DNA from: Bagarius yarrelli
Lineage: Eukaryota > Chordata > Actinopteri > Siluriformes > Sisoridae
Reading direction: 5' to 3'
Assembly: GCA_005784505.1 (NCBI GenBank)
Contig: VCAZ01000097.1
Span: forward strand, 734,001 to 798,000
Length of the DNA stretch: 64,000 nt
Shown here: positions 11,701-22,925 of the stretch, piece after piece
Position numbering within the stretch: position 1 is the stretch's first letter
Layout of the letters: each line of letters begins with the position of its first letter
Made by a program: the position numbers and the translations under genes
The notes under the pieces: generated by a model
What the model saw: the letters and a program-made list of their open reading frames with translations, nothing else
What the model was told of the DNA's origin: nothing
Database searches by the model: none

Positions 11701-13298
11701 GTTTTTTTTCTAGAAGACTAGACTCCACTAGATTCTGGAGTTTGGTTTGGGGAATTTGTGCATGTTCCTCTGCAGGAGCGTTACTGAGGTCAGACACTGA
11801 TGTCTGGGGTGCAGTCAGTATTTCAGGTGTTTATTGGGGTTTTGACTCTTGGAAGGTCACCATAGTGAAACCTGGACATTTTGCTTGTTTTAAGCACCAG
11901 AGGATCGTCGTGTTTGGTCCTCTGAGGGTCCAGTGATTATCATTTTGGTAAAGCTACAGCATACAAAGACCTCCTGTCCCATTTGCCCTCACAACATTGT
12001 GGCAACAGTTTGGTGAAGACAGACAAATTGGTAGAATAGGTACCGGCAAAAAATTGCATCATGTTTGAGGCATTTTGTTCATAAAAAAAAAAGCAGACTA
12101 CCCTGCAAACTACCCTGCGACCATGGATGGTTCATCGAAAAGGATTTGTTTGTCTTCATGGCTTTTTGTATGTCGTGCCACTTAAGTCCTTAAAATGAAG
12201 AGCAGTTTTATGAAGACTTTAGGAAACACAGATGTTTGTGTTGAGGAGCTACGGAGAAAAGTGAGAGAAATGTTTGTCAGTTGTTTTGGAAGATTAAGAC
12301 ACCAAGTTCTTTTGATGAGGTCTTTCTCTCTAAAACACACACACACACACACACACAGCAGAAGTTCAGTAGTCACAGTGAACTGTTGACTGTGTAGCAC
12401 AGCTGGTCATATGAGAGATAAACAGCGTATTGTCTAAAAGTGCAATGGAAAATAGGATGTTTTGGTTTTTTATTCTCGGTTCATGTCACAAGTTAAAGTG
12501 TGTTGAAATTCTTGTAAATTTTAGGCGAGGAGATGATCATGTGACTTCAGCAACCCGTGTGACCTTTAAACATAATTAAATGATGGTGTTATTTTAACAG
12601 TGTAAACACGTGTTCCTATGTTAATGTCTGTTTTCTTGCTCTGCTCTTAATTATCTCTGTCTGTCTGTCTGACTGTCTGTCTGTTGGCGATGTTGGTGGT
12701 GTCTTGTTCATCTCTTTTCCTTGCTTTATTTCACCTTTAATTAGTTTATAAATGCTGGTGTAGGTTTTTACTTTCACTTTCTTTATTAGCGGTAGTTTGG
12801 AGTCAGTTGCTTAACCAGACAACAAAACGGACAAAAAGACAAACTCATTCATTTTTTTTTTTATTTTATAAATATGGACGAAAGATTAGAACCAGTTTCA
12901 GTTTCTGGCTGATCTTTTGAAGAAGATAGTCTTGAAAAGCTGCAGATCTTCCAGGATCTTAATAGTCACGACTGGTACATGTGTTGGTGGACTATTTTCA
13001 ATTCTTTTGGAGTTTAAAATAAACAATAGAAATTAAGAAATATTTTTATTTGTTTATGTTCCTTTCTTTTCTTTCAGTTTACCTGTTTTTAGGTTTGATA
13101 GCGATGTACTTTGTCCTCCGTTCTTTCCATAAACTGGCTGATGTTCACGGATGGACAGCATTTTTCCATTTGCCCAGCTGTGATGATGAAGGTGAAATAA
13201 GAAACGAAGACGCGTCCGAAGGACCGAATGAGTGTGAGACTGACACAAAGCCACTGGAACCGAGCGCTGGTGTCTCCTACAACTCCATTAGCAAATAA
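7174..13298 (+). CDS. kcnk6: Two-pore-domain potassium channel subfamily K member 6 (TWIK-2)
   Basis: Exons 7174-7492, 9855-10250 and 13078-13298 join in frame to 311 residues, against about 313 in human. The channel dimerises in the plasma and endolysosomal membrane and passes background K+ current. M1 is residues 9-32. A cap follows with Cys57 (likely inter-subunit disulfide) and an N-glycosylation site NMS at 54. Pore 1 is TTIGYGHTTP, split by intron 1 at Gly107. M2 and M3 follow, pore 2 is CTIGLGDFVP (TIGLGD at 213-218), then M4 and a short acidic tail ending YNSISK. Both filters are the TWIK type, and LSDEGKAFSI matches KCNK6 better than KCNK1 or KCNK7. An in-frame ATG at 7135 would add 13 residues. 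I prefer 7174 for its purine at -3 and the family N terminus. Confidence 0.95.
7585..7860. mobile_element. Tc1-derived fragment in kcnk6 intron 1
   Basis: Shares blocks with 18870-19080, such as ACACACAGTTTTCTAC and GACCTCAACCCCATTAAACA. The latter looks like the LNPIEH region of a Tc1 transposase. It is heavily decayed. Confidence 0.5.
8060..8360. repeat. Interspersed repeat, copy B (fuller)
   Basis: Matches both halves of the repeat at 5640-5760 but keeps the middle. It lies in kcnk6 intron 1, and its class was not determined. Confidence 0.5.
8707..8742. repeat. (GT)n microsatellite
   Basis: About 18 dinucleotide copies in kcnk6 intron 1. Confidence 0.95.
9480..9710. mobile_element. Tc1-like transposon fragment
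   Basis: Contains CCCAGCATGACAATGCCCCT followed by GTGCACAAAGCA, a block typical of decayed fish Tc1-group transposase genes. It lies in kcnk6 intron 1. Confidence 0.5.
10405..10590 (+). mobile_element. tRNA-headed SINE copy
   Basis: A B-box-like GGGGTTCGATTCCCAGCACC is followed by the shared tail (GCTCTGGATAAGAACATCTG, then CTAAATGCTGTGAATGTAAA). It lies in kcnk6 intron 2. The same family recurs at 11030, 14165, 21640, 26990, 36090, 56690 and 61350. Confidence 0.75.
10765..10872 (+). repeat. 27-bp minisatellite, about four copies
   Basis: Tandem units of 27 bases containing GTGATCGTAACAACAGCCCA. Because 27 is a multiple of three, both strands stay open and give false repeat proteins. It sits in kcnk6 intron 2, just after the SINE. 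Confidence 0.95.
11031..11180 (-). mobile_element. tRNA-headed SINE copy
   Basis: Minus-strand copy. The tail complement (TTTGGCAGACGTCCTTCTCC) comes first, and the complement of the B-box (GGGAATCGAACCCTGGTCTT) and A-box region ends it. Confidence 0.75.
12336..12357. repeat. (AC)n microsatellite
   Basis: Short dinucleotide run in kcnk6 intron 2. The rest of intron 2 from 11200 to 13077 holds no recognised gene. Confidence 0.9.
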
Positions 13299-14164
13299 AC
13301 ACCTCCAGACTGACCCTTTGTTTACTGAACAGTGGAGGATGAGCGATGTGTGTGTGAGGCTCCTCAGTTGTAACTGTGCAATATAACCATGCGTTGATGC
13401 GAGTTTTTTCATAGTTGGTTCTGTTTTCAGAAGTTTTGATAAAATTACAGAGAAAAAGAAAAAGAACGAGTTTCATGTGCTGCGAATTTACGTCACTAGA
13501 TTTTTATAACTGGACCAAATTTTTTAAGGACCCCAAACCAGCTGTTAAGTTTCTATGTTTGTGTTTTTGCTATATTTCCTGATTGCAAGATGAATCTTGG
13601 GTAAATACTAATGAGCTCTGAAGCCGGAATGGATTTCTGGATATTTGGGTTCTAAACGTGAAGAATTTATTACCGTTATTTTCTTCTCAACTGGCATTTT
13701 TGTCTTTATGGTCTGTCGGTATATTATTCTTTTTTTGAATGATTAAAAACTAGGACATAAAATAATTTTAGCTTTACCACTCGTTGGCTGTTTGGACCAC
13801 CGAAAATTTTTTCTCTCTGTCTGTCTGTCTCTCTCACTCTCCCGTTCTTGGTGCATTATGGGTGAATTTGCTGTTAAAGGCTATTGGATGTGATGTTGGA
13901 GATTTAACACATTGCAATATTAGTCCAGCTTTATGGAGTTGTTTTTGCATGTTTGTACTATTTTTAGTCACTTTTCCAGAAGGATCTTCAGTCAGATGTT
14001 TTTGCAGGAACACTTTGTAAACTATGCAACAGTTCGAAATAAACACAAATTTGCACATTTTTATATTTTGCATCATTACTTTTTTTTAGGGATTATATGT
14101 CCTTTTTTTTCTGACCCGCGTGTTAATAACACATTTATAGTCACACTAGATGTGCTTTATATTT

Positions 14165-14385
14165 TACATGCACGAGTGAGAAGTGGTGGCTTAGTGCTTA
14201 AGATCTTGGACTGCTTCCAGAAACACTGGGGTTCGATTCCCAGCACCACCAAGCCACCACTGCGTAAACAAGGCCCTTAACCCCCAAATGCTCAGTTCTT
14301 TAAAATAGATAAACGTAAGTCGCTCTGGATAAGAACGTAAGTCGCTCTGGATAAGAACGTCTGCCAAATGCTGTAAATGTAAATG
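14165..14385 (+). mobile_element. tRNA-headed SINE copy
   Basis: Begins with a tRNA-like head (GTGGTGGCTTAGTGCTTAAG) and contains the B-box GGTTCGATTCCCAG. It ends with the tail CTCTGGATAAGAACGTCTGC, whose first part is duplicated. Confidence 0.8.
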
Positions 14386-14436
14386 AAAATAATATAATTT
14401 ATATGTATGTATGTGTGTATATATATATGTATGTGT

Positions 14437-14439
<3 letters not shown>

Positions 14440-14503
<64 letters not shown>
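14440..14503. repeat. (AT)n microsatellite
   Basis: About 32 AT copies downstream of kcnk6. A shorter AT run lies at 14910-14933. Confidence 0.95.
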
Positions 14504-14509
<6 letters not shown>

Positions 14510-16209
14510 GTGTTTGGACAGACCAATTAATCCAAGTAGTCCACGTAATTGTAAAATTTTATTACTACAGATTATTTGATTTTTTTTAAGAAAAAGACAT
14601 TATGCTTATATAAATTAATCTGATTAACCTGTGAAGACTAGACTTTATTACCATGTACTCAGTCCATTGAGTACCCAATAACGCAGTCCCCTGCTTAAAA
14701 TGACCACATTAATGAGATTCTGAAGTGTTTTTTTTTTTAACACCATTTTTATTCTTTTTTAAAACAAGTGCCTTAAATTTGATGTTAGTTGCGACTCTTG
14801 CATGTAAAATACAAAGCACATCTAATAAATGTGTCAGAACATAAACCATAAACCGCTTTAAAAAACAATCTGAAACAAAAATAGATAAACAAATGGCACA
14901 GGATTGAGCATATATATATATATATATATATATAAGTGTTTTAATTAGAGTAATTAGTATAAATTCAAGCAACTTCCTTGTTCTGTATATGTATTCAGGA
15001 TCTTATACTTCATGTAATACGCACAAATCTTTACCAGTCTTTCTAATATTTCTGCCCTGGAGGTATTTTTTAATAGGACGGCCTGTTAAATTGCCTAATT
15101 GACGTTTCTGTTGTAGACAAATTAGTCACAGGACAGTTTGATAAAGTGGGACAAAACTTTGGCTAATTGAAGTTGTGGGTTGTACAATGTTCCTATCCAA
15201 AAATGAAAGTGTGTAGAATATAAGATTTTACAATAACATGTAAATGTGTGAACTGATGTCCCAAATAATCTACACTGCTGTTTATAGGTTCTACATTTAA
15301 AAATAGAGTTTATTACTGATTAGCCAGTAAATTCTATTGAATTCTTGGTAATGAGTGATGATTGTGGAAGTGTTCCATGTGTCTTGGGGTCATGGGTTGA
15401 ATTTTTTTTAATGATCCTGTGATTGAGTTTGTGTTTACAGCATTTGGCTGATCTGTAACGATGCACTAGTCTAGATTAATAAATGCATTAATACTGGTCA
15501 TGACACCAAAACTAGCACACAGACAGACCAGAAAAAAATATTACAGGTATTTTTATCACATATCTGTTAAAATATCACAGATATACAAATACGTTGATGT
15601 AGGAAAGGTGGGAATGAGGGAACGTGGTAAAACGATGGTTTGGAGTAATTTGCTTCAATTGGGACTGAAATATTTTTACCAAAATGAGACGAGAAAAAAA
15701 GTCTGGGTACAAATAACACGTATAATGGCAACGACACTTAAAGGTCTGTCTCACTTGTGCCTAAATCAGATTAGGAACATTGGCCTATACGTACGAAATA
15801 AAAAAAATTACCTATAGATAGTCCGTTAATATAGTAAATCGACTGTCAGATGCAGTTTAGTGAATGTTACTACATTCCCCGTGTCATGAACACAAACTCG
15901 AACTATAAATTGGGAGTGCATCACAGGGTGTGATATCTGTGTGTTATTCAGATTCCGTGTAGTGTACTTGTATATAAAATGTAAAAAATGTAAGTTTTCT
16001 ACTTGACATACAGCACATTAAAATAAATAAATAAATGAGCAGCATGTCATTCCGCAAGTAGCAAACGATGAGGTCATTATTCACAGTGTGTTAAATATTG
16101 TGTACTGGAACGTGTAAAGTATTTATATATATATTAGACCATATAGTTATATGGTCACTATTACAAACCAATGATTGGTAGTGGAATATTAATTGGTAGC
16201 TGCAGTGCA

Positions 16210-16842
16210 CTACATGGAGTGTAAAAAGTCAATTTCACTCCCTAAGCTGGGCAAACGGGGTAAATATTTTACTAGTTCTTCTGCAGAGAGGTTAAAAGTA
16301 TTATTCATCATCTCCCCTTTACATTGAGAAGCATCAAAGTCCAATAACAAATCATCTAGAATGCTGTCCTGCAGGTGATTAGATAAACTCCTCCTGGAGG
16401 TCATGTCCCCTGTCCGGTTTTCCATGGAGGCTAACGGTGATCGCTGAGAAGTGGAAGAGCCAGAGCTGCCATCGAGAGCCGTCTCCAAATTCTTTAAGAT
16501 GCTGGTAATGGTGGTGGATAAAGACAGATCTTCCATGAAATCATCATCCATGTATTCAAACCCAGAAGGTTTGGCGAGTTCCTGCTGGGAAAATGTTGCT
16601 GGATGATGCCTTTGAAATTTCTCCATTGGGTTTGTGTCAATTTCAGAAACGGCCTCCATGTGTGTTCTGGCCTGACGCAGCGTGTTAGTAATGAGAACTG
16701 AGCGCCGTAAGCTCGGCTCCACCAGGGCCTGATCACGCTGGTACTTGTCCATGGAAATGTTCAGCACAGACTGCAGCTGATTCTCCCACCCCGGGTCGTT
16801 GACGGGATCGCAGAGTTTGCGCTTTAGTCCCCGTGCCACCAT
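16210..16842 (-). CDS. sertad3: SERTA domain-containing protein 3
   Basis: A single coding exon of 210 residues. SERTAD proteins are small nuclear co-regulators that bind cell-cycle and chromatin factors. The N terminus MVARGLKRK matches the basic GLKRK start of the family. The SERTA domain spans about residues 23-62, with PSLRRSVLITNTLRQ as its core. Further on come DLSLSTTITSILKNLETALDG and an acidic LDDLLLDFD block; both resemble SERTAD3 rather than SERTAD1. The C terminus is a short hydrophobic/acidic segment as expected for the activation region. An acceptor (TTTTTACAG on the minus strand) ends at 16851, so an untranslated first exon exists at about 18039-18170. It lies next to blvrb on the same strand, as in human. 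Confidence 0.88.
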   Translation of the reverse strand: MVARGLKRKLCDPVNDPGWENQLQSVLNISMDKYQRDQALVEPSLRRSVLITNTLRQARTHMEAVSEIDTNPMEKFQRHHPATFSQQELAKPSGFEYMDDDFMEDLSLSTTITSILKNLETALDGSSGSSTSQRSPLASMENRTGDMTSRRSLSNHLQDSILDDLLLDFDASQCKGEMMNNTFNLSAEELVKYLPRLPSLGSEIDFLHSM

Positions 16843-16850
16843 TATAGATC

Positions 16851-18038
16851 CTGTAAAAACAAAACAGAAGAACTGTGAATTTTCTATTCATGTAAATAAG
16901 CATGTTAATGTTTTACTCTGCAAATGAACATGATGCACAGGAGATTTCCTTCTTGAGCAATCAACATAAGAACACTTGTGCTCATTATTACTCAGGCTGT
17001 GTTTTAAAATGGCGTCTCTCAAATCACGACCTGTGGTGGAAGCTTCATCTGCTGACATCATCATTGGGTCTCACTCAAGACAGGCAACATTTTAAGGCCG
17101 CCTCGGAATCAGGATCTGGCCACCGGGCCCAAGACTTTTTTTGTGGAAAAACCACAGCCTGGTTCCTGATTGGGTACCGGCTTCTATCCTTGTGGAAAAG
17201 CATCAACAGTTTGACAAATTGCGTCTAATGCTGAGATGTCCACAAATATATCTATGTCGCAAAGTTATGAGCACACAATTGTATAGGAAGTGTCTGCTAA
17301 CATTACTGTCGCATTACTGTTTCCGCTCCACCTTTGAATTACGACACTGACTGCCATCCAGGCCCTCCTTACACAACGCCAGTGTCTGACCACACGAATG
17401 ATCATGTGACCGAGCCAATCACAACAGCCCTGCACCAAAATCCAGTGCAAAGCCTTTCCAGATGTGTGAATGGTTAAGTACATCTGGAATGGGATGTCCA
17501 ACAAGTCCGATCTGTATGAATGTGATGACAGTTGTGACATTTCTGTGTTTAACTGTAACAAGCGATCAAGAGGACCAGCTAAACATCTGGATTTCCCAAA
17601 CCATCCCCGCCTTTTCGAATGAACGAGCTCTGGTTCAAAATCTCTGATTAGTTGCATGACATGTAAACGTCCCCAAGTGATAAAAACTTATATATAATCT
17701 GAATGTTGTAGTATTTTATGGTGTGAAATTGGCAATTTGACATTTGTAAGACAAAAAAACCCCTCCATTTAAGACAAAGTGTGTAACACAGACTGCACCC
17801 TTTGTAGTGCACTAATGTAGGGAAGATATTCTTATGAATGTAGTCACTCACTTGCTTGTCTAATTTTGACTAATAAATACTGAAAAAAATAATAATTTTT
17901 ATTTCTAATTATCTGTGGACACTTTAATATAACATTAGCCCATACAAGCTAACGCTAACTTTCACTTAACCAACTACATTAGCCGAGTTTTAAAAAAAGC
18001 AGCTTAGTTTAAAAATCCCGTCATTTAACTGTACTTAC
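16851..18038 (-). other. sertad3 5' UTR intron
   Basis: Bounded by a donor GTAAGT (complement, 18038-18033) and an acceptor CAG (16853-16851). Open frames inside, including 17265-17657, have no recognisable domains. No known repeat was identified with confidence. Confidence 0.6.
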
Positions 18039-18170
18039 CTCAGTTTCGCGCGTGTTTTACAGAAATTCGCTAAATGTGTTAATAATTTAATTAAATCTTC
18101 GTTAAAGCGTCCAAACTTAACAAGTTTTTTATTTTGTGCTTTCGCATTCCGACGAATCCCGCCGCGCATT
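18039..18170 (-). other. sertad3: sertad3 non-coding first exon (upper limit approximate)
   Basis: A consensus donor AG/GTAAGTAC on the minus strand lies at 18039/18038. The sequence above it has CpGs and a GCGCG cluster as expected at a promoter-proximal exon. The start is not defined by sequence. Confidence 0.5.
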
Positions 18171-18204
18171 GCTAGGATAGGTTATTAACAACCCGGAACT
18201 CCTA

Positions 18205-18280
18205 CGCCTATTGGTTATCACGATATAATCTTACGTACCGTCTGTGTTACAGCCAATCAACTAGCAGGAGGCGGGGTTTG
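18205..18280 (-). promoter_or_regulatory. Probable sertad3 promoter: two CCAAT boxes and a GC box
   Basis: CCAAT on the minus strand at 18210-18214, CCAAT on the plus strand at 18253-18257, and GGCGGGG at 18270-18276 lie just upstream of the non-coding first exon. No TATA box is seen. The arrangement suits a housekeeping or immediate-early type promoter. Confidence 0.45.
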
Positions 18281-18447
18281 TCAGAATGCCATAAGGAAAC
18301 ACAAAAGAACCGGGAAAGGAAAAAAACCACTAGTGTTCTCTGGAATTTTTGTCTTTCCCGCTTTTCCTCGCATGTGTTTCTGGGTAATGTAGTGTTTTAA
18401 AATCTCGCTTTAAAAAAGAAATAGACAGTGGAAAGTTTTAAAAAATA

Positions 18448-18453
18448 TTTATT
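18448..18453 (-). terminator. blvrb: Likely blvrb poly(A) signal
   Basis: AATAAA on the minus strand, about 215 bases past the blvrb stop codon, in an AT-rich stretch. Confidence 0.45.
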
Positions 18454-18665
18454 TAATATTTATTATTATCCCAAAATCAACACAACTATTACAAAAAAAA
18501 AAAAACTCTCAGTTTAACGGCAATTATTATAGCTGCATCGTTATAATCTGTGTAATCAAAAGGATTTTATCTTATAAAGAATTGTTCGGTTAACGAGGCC
18601 TGTTATAAAAGCTTGTGTGTATAAATGCCAGCGTTATATTTAAATGAACCTGACTATTAGGGAGT

Positions 18666-21600
18666 CTAGCTGTATTCTCCACTCAACCCCACTGTCTTCC
18701 TGTCCCACTCTGAGGCGGAAAGACACTTGACAAAGAAGTGGCCCAGGTCATGTTTGGAGATGACTCTTCCTCGCAACATGTTCTCAGTGACGGTGTACTT
18801 CTCGGTCAGAGGATGGTTATCTGCAGAGGACCAGATGGTAAAAAAGAGTGAAAATGAGATCTGTTAACACAAAATCTGAAGCACACAGTTGTCTAGAATG
18901 ACGTTGTACGAATCCTTATATTATTCCGTCACTGGAACTAAAAACGACATGAAGACAATGGTGTGTTGGGGTTCGTTTAAAAATAAAAACTCCTGAGAAC
19001 CCTGAGCTCAACCTCACTGAACCCCTTTGAGATGAACTAGAACACCGACTTCACCCTAGAACTCCTCACCCAACATTTGTTCCGTGATCTCAATAATACT
19101 AATGTGGTTGAAAGAGTTTAAAATCCCACAGTTACACCCTACAATCTAGTGGAAAGTCTTTCTAGAAGTTATTATAGGAGTAAGAGCGAGACTAAATCCG
19201 AAATAGGATGTTAACAAAAAATTCTCGGAGGTGTTAGCACTGTTCAGCTCACAATCAGAAGGTCATGGGTTCGATTCCCCTGCAGGGGTCTTTCTGTGTG
19301 GAGTTTACATGTTCTCCCTGTGTGCTTGTGTACGTTACACCATGGAGTCAGTCACTATGCATTACCTGCGATGTGTGGAGGCATCACTGCTACATAATCC
19401 AGTCCAGACTCCTTCAGCAAAATGTACATGCGATCATGATCTTCAGTAACAGGAACCAGGCGGGGAGGAACCTTGGCCCGGTCCCACAGCAAAAACGCTG
19501 CGGACCAGAACAACACAGTGATTCTACGATTCGCATTAAACAACGTTTTCTAAACACACGATCGGATCGTACCAGACATGCAGGCAATCACTTTGCGGAT
19601 GCCGCGGGATTTCATGGCCTCTATGATGTTCCGTGTGCCCTCAGACATCATGGTGGTAGGACCTACAGAACAGACATTTTTATATAAAAAAAATATCACA
19701 ATTTACTTATACAGTGAGGGAGAAATTTTTTGGTCCCTTGCTGATTTTGTACGTTTGCTCACTGTCTTAGTAACGATCAGTCGTTCATTTTAATAGTAGG
19801 GTTATTCTAACAGTGAGAGTGTGAGAACGCTCAGCCCAGAACTACACGGGAGGATGTTGTCAATGATCTCAATGCAGCCAAGACCTTAGTTACCAAGAAA
19901 ACAATTGGTAACACACTACGTCGTGAAGGACTGAAATCACGCGGCATGAGTGCATAATGCAGGAATGAACATTTGAAGGATTCAGAGAAGAACTGGATAA
20001 AAGTGTTGTGGTGAGATGAGACCAAAATTGAGCTCTTTGGCATCAACCTATGAACCCATAATAAACATTCCGGCATGATAATGACCTAAAACACACAGCT
20101 AAGTTAACAAAGGAGTGGAGTGAAGCACATGAAGGTCCTGGAGTGGCCTAGTCAATCTCCAGAGCTTAATTCTATAGAAAATCCGTGGATGGAGCTGAGG
20201 GTTCGAGTTGCCAAACATCAGCCTCGATTGACTTGGAGAAGATCTGTAGAGAGGAGCGGGACAAAATCCCTCCTGAGATGTTTGCAAACCTGGTGGCCAA
20301 CTACAAGAAACGTCTGACCTTTTTGCCACCTTAAATCTTATTTTGAGAAGATATCAAAAATCTGTTTCACTCATTAAAATGCAAACTAATTTATCCCTTT
20401 TTTAAAATGTGTTTTACTGCGTTTTTTTACTGCGTCTCACTGTTAGAATAAACCCGCTATTGTAATTATAAACCGAACAATTTCATGTCAGTGGGCAAAC
20501 ATACAAAATCGTACAATTATTTTTTAGTTAAAATCCATAAAGCATCGTAATCTTCATTGTCAGCCACAAAACTATCTAAAACAAATCTGGTCACTAACTA
20601 AGAAATCTTCTGCCTTTAATAATGTAAAATCGTCCATCATGCAAATTAAGCCAAAAGAACAGGACGCGAATACGGATTAATAAACTGAATCATATTATCT
20701 TAACACACATTCACACAGTTTTGTCTGCTCTTTCACTAAAGATACACACTAACTCACTCAGGTCACTCCTTGTGCCCAGAATGATGATGACAGCGTCCTG
20801 ACCCTCCAAAGTCTTCTTCACGTCCTCTTTGTTGAGGACGTCTCCCACCACAACCCGGGAGGCTTTATGGTCAGCGGGCAGCCTGGACGGATCTCTCACC
20901 AACACTGTCACGTTATAACCTAAGACAAAACATTGAAACATCTCAGAGGGAAACCTTAGCGTATAACCTGCGCTCCACCCTGCACGGTAGTGTGGCATAT
21001 TAGACGCCATGAAGAGTAAAAAAAAAAAAGGCTTAAAAGTTTATTATCTAGTTATTAATAAGTAGAAAAACAATAATGTTATTTTGGGCGGGGGGGGGGG
21101 GGGGGACACTGCGTCTGCATTAAAGCGTATTACAGACAGACGTCCTGTATGAAACGGTTCTTCTTGTTTATTATTATTTCCAGTAAGAAGGTGGATCTGG
21201 TATTAAGGAGTCAGATTTTTTTTTTTTTTAAAGCATTTTATCATACAGACATCCAAAATATTTAAGAATGAATAATATTGATGACAGACATCATGAATTC
21301 AATGTGGTCCACCCTCTCTGGGACGGACAGATAAAAACAGTGATCTGTTGGCTTGGTCTTATCGGCCAACGTGGCCTGCTGTAAACTGTGACTCAACAAA
21401 AACCCAGTAACGGAACATCTACATGAAAAAGCTGTGTTACGATGAGAGTAAACGAGAAAAATGAAGAACCGATTCTAAACGCTCAGCATCTTAGCCCGAA
21501 TTCCTCCGAGTGCTAAATTTAAGTCAAAAACTCAGGCAACACTGCATTTGTCCATGTGCGTCTGCAGATTTTGCTGCATGCAGAGTTGTGCTTTTTTTTT

Positions 21601-22306
21601 CCCTTTAGTCGTAGTTTTCACAGTCATGCGGACGGTCCTACCACATTTACAGTATTTGGTAGACACTCTTATCCAGAACGATTACCATTTATCTGTTTTT
21701 ACATCTAAGCAATCAGGCAAGTTAAGGGTCTTGCTCAGGGGCCCAGCGGTAATAACTTGGTGGTGCTGGAAATCGAACCCTGATCTTCCAACACCTTAAC
21801 CACTTCCTAAAAGCACCTTACACTTCCAGGATTTTGGTAGACACAATTGTCCACCTCAGCTTACGTTTCTGTCATTTATACAACAGGGAATTAGGTCCAG
21901 ATGTGACGGCTTGGTGGTCCAGGGATTTAAACTGACAACCTTCCAATCAGTCAAATATATTTTATATGTTGTGCGTCACATGTTTTTTATAAACTGTTAT
22001 AGATTACAGTTTATTATTTTTATTATACTGTATTATATTAGTTAATTAATAATTCAGCTTTAACACTATTAATAATAAGTTTAAAAATAGATTTTTGGTA
22101 ATTTTTTTGTTTTTTACAGATGAACACTTGGTTAAAGAGCGAGACCTCCCCAATGACCTGCTGTTACTAAGGTGCTGCTGTTATATAAACTGTTATTAAT
22201 GTTATATAAAATATCTCTCACCTGCAGCCACGGCGATAGGTAATGTCACCAAACCCGTCATTCCCGTCGAGCCGAATATGGCAACGTTTTTAATCGAATC
22301 AGACAT
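18666..22306 (-). CDS. blvrb: Biliverdin reductase B / flavin reductase (NADPH)
   Basis: Five exons (minus strand): 22306-22222, 20919-20758, 19662-19573, 19497-19366 and 18820-18666, all joined in phase to 207 residues (human 206). The cytosolic enzyme uses NADPH to reduce biliverdin IX-beta and flavins. Residues 6-22 hold the Rossmann turn GSTGMTG. VTVLVRDPSRLP carries the residues that hold the NADPH phosphate. The segment ACMSAFLLWD includes Ser112, the position of human Ser111 in the active site, and MPPHIAD includes the conserved His. The last exon has VISKHDLGHFFVKCL. No break or lost key residue is seen. Intron 2 holds a Tc1 transposon and intron 1 two SINEs. The gene is head-to-head with sptbn4. 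Confidence 0.97.
18870..19225. mobile_element. Tc1-derived fragment in blvrb intron 4
   Basis: Repeats blocks found at 4935-5275 (TTATAGGAGTAAGAGCGAGA) and 7585-7860. AGCTCAACCTCACTGAACCC looks like the decayed LNPIE region of a transposase. Confidence 0.5.
19228..19335 (+). mobile_element. Fragment of the second SINE-like family
   Basis: Has CATGGGTTCGATTCCCCTGC and TGTGTGGAGTTTACATGTTC, the head of the family seen complete at 55590-55915. Confidence 0.65.
19708..20530 (+). mobile_element. Degenerate Tc1-like transposon in blvrb intron 2
   Basis: Terminal inverted repeats are readable: GATTTTGTACGTTTGCTCAC near 19743 matches, inverted, GTGGGCAAACATACAAAATC near 20490. Between them lies a broken Tc1 transposase gene in the plus direction. 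GTCAATCTCCAGAGCTTAAT encodes a decayed QSPELN motif of the DDE domain, followed by GTGGATGGAGCTGAGGGTTC. Frameshifts and internal loss make it inactive. It sits antisense to blvrb. Confidence 0.85.
21088..21105 (+). repeat. Poly-G run in blvrb intron 1
   Basis: A run of about 15 consecutive G after GGGC. It could form a G-quadruplex but may simply be a slippage-prone tract. Confidence 0.9.
21640..21815 (-). mobile_element. tRNA-headed SINE copy, blvrb intron 1
   Basis: Minus-strand copy with TTTGGTAGACACTCTTATCC and GGTGGTGCTGGAAATCGAAC. A second, shorter relative follows at 21820-21950. Confidence 0.75.
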
Positions 22307-22689
22307 TTTTACTGCAGCTGAGGACGAGTTTGCACTGCAATCCGACAGGATGGAGATGTTCTACTCCTTACAGAAGAACCTCACTGACACTTACAGCTAA
22401 CGCGGCTCTCAAGTTCAACTTATATCACCTTGGGTCACGTGAGCACAGCTGGTGACAGGGGGCGGGGAACCGGGTGACGTCATCACACTGAGGCGGAAAT
22501 ATATTTCTCTCAGGAACTTTTTTAGGCTTGTTATATTTATTATTGTTCAAAAATAAAATAAATGATGCTTTTATGCCTAAAAAAAATCTCCCAGGAAAAC
22601 GGGTGGTATTTCTTTTATTTTGGATTGCGTTTTTTTTCAGTCGATTTTAGGTTTGAATTATGTTGTGATAGATTTGTTGTTGTAAAAGA

Positions 22690-22925
22690 CTCCGGGTTTT
22701 CCGGTTTCCTCCCACAGTCCAAAAACATGTATGTTAGATTGATTAGTGATTTTAAATTGCCCATAGGAGTGAGTGTGTGTGTGTGTGTGTCCCTGTGATG
22801 GACTGGTGACCTGTCCAGGGTGTCCCCCTCCTGCCTTTCACCCTATCAGAGACGGCTGGTTTAGACTCCAGCAGATCCCTGTGACCCCAAATTAGGGAAT
22901 AAGCGGGTATAGAAGATGGATAAAT
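22690..22925 (+). mobile_element. Second SINE-like family, partial
   Basis: Contains TCCGGTTTCCTCCCACAGTC, the block GTGATGGACTGGTGACCTGT, and the end CAAATTAGGGAATAAGCGGG. It lies between blvrb and sptbn4. Confidence 0.75.

Larger units (their letters stand above)
13299..16209. other. kcnk6 3' UTR and intergenic region before sertad3
   Basis: The kcnk6 3' UTR starts here. A possible poly(A) signal AATAAA lies at 14038-14043. Beyond it are one SINE, a long AT run and AT-rich sequence. None of the open frames (for example 15500-15817) resembles a protein. Confidence 0.5.

Noticed and set aside
14165..14385. tRNA-like sequence with A- and B-box
   Set aside because: It continues into a SINE body and tail found many times in the window; no clean cloverleaf. 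The same applies to 61350-61545.
15500..15817. 105-residue frame between kcnk6 and sertad3
   Set aside because: AT-rich, no recognisable domain, no splice or promoter signal; likely chance.
17265..17657. 130-residue frame on the minus strand in the sertad3 intron
   Set aside because: No domain recognised and it lies inside a UTR intron; low-complexity biases absent but no other support.
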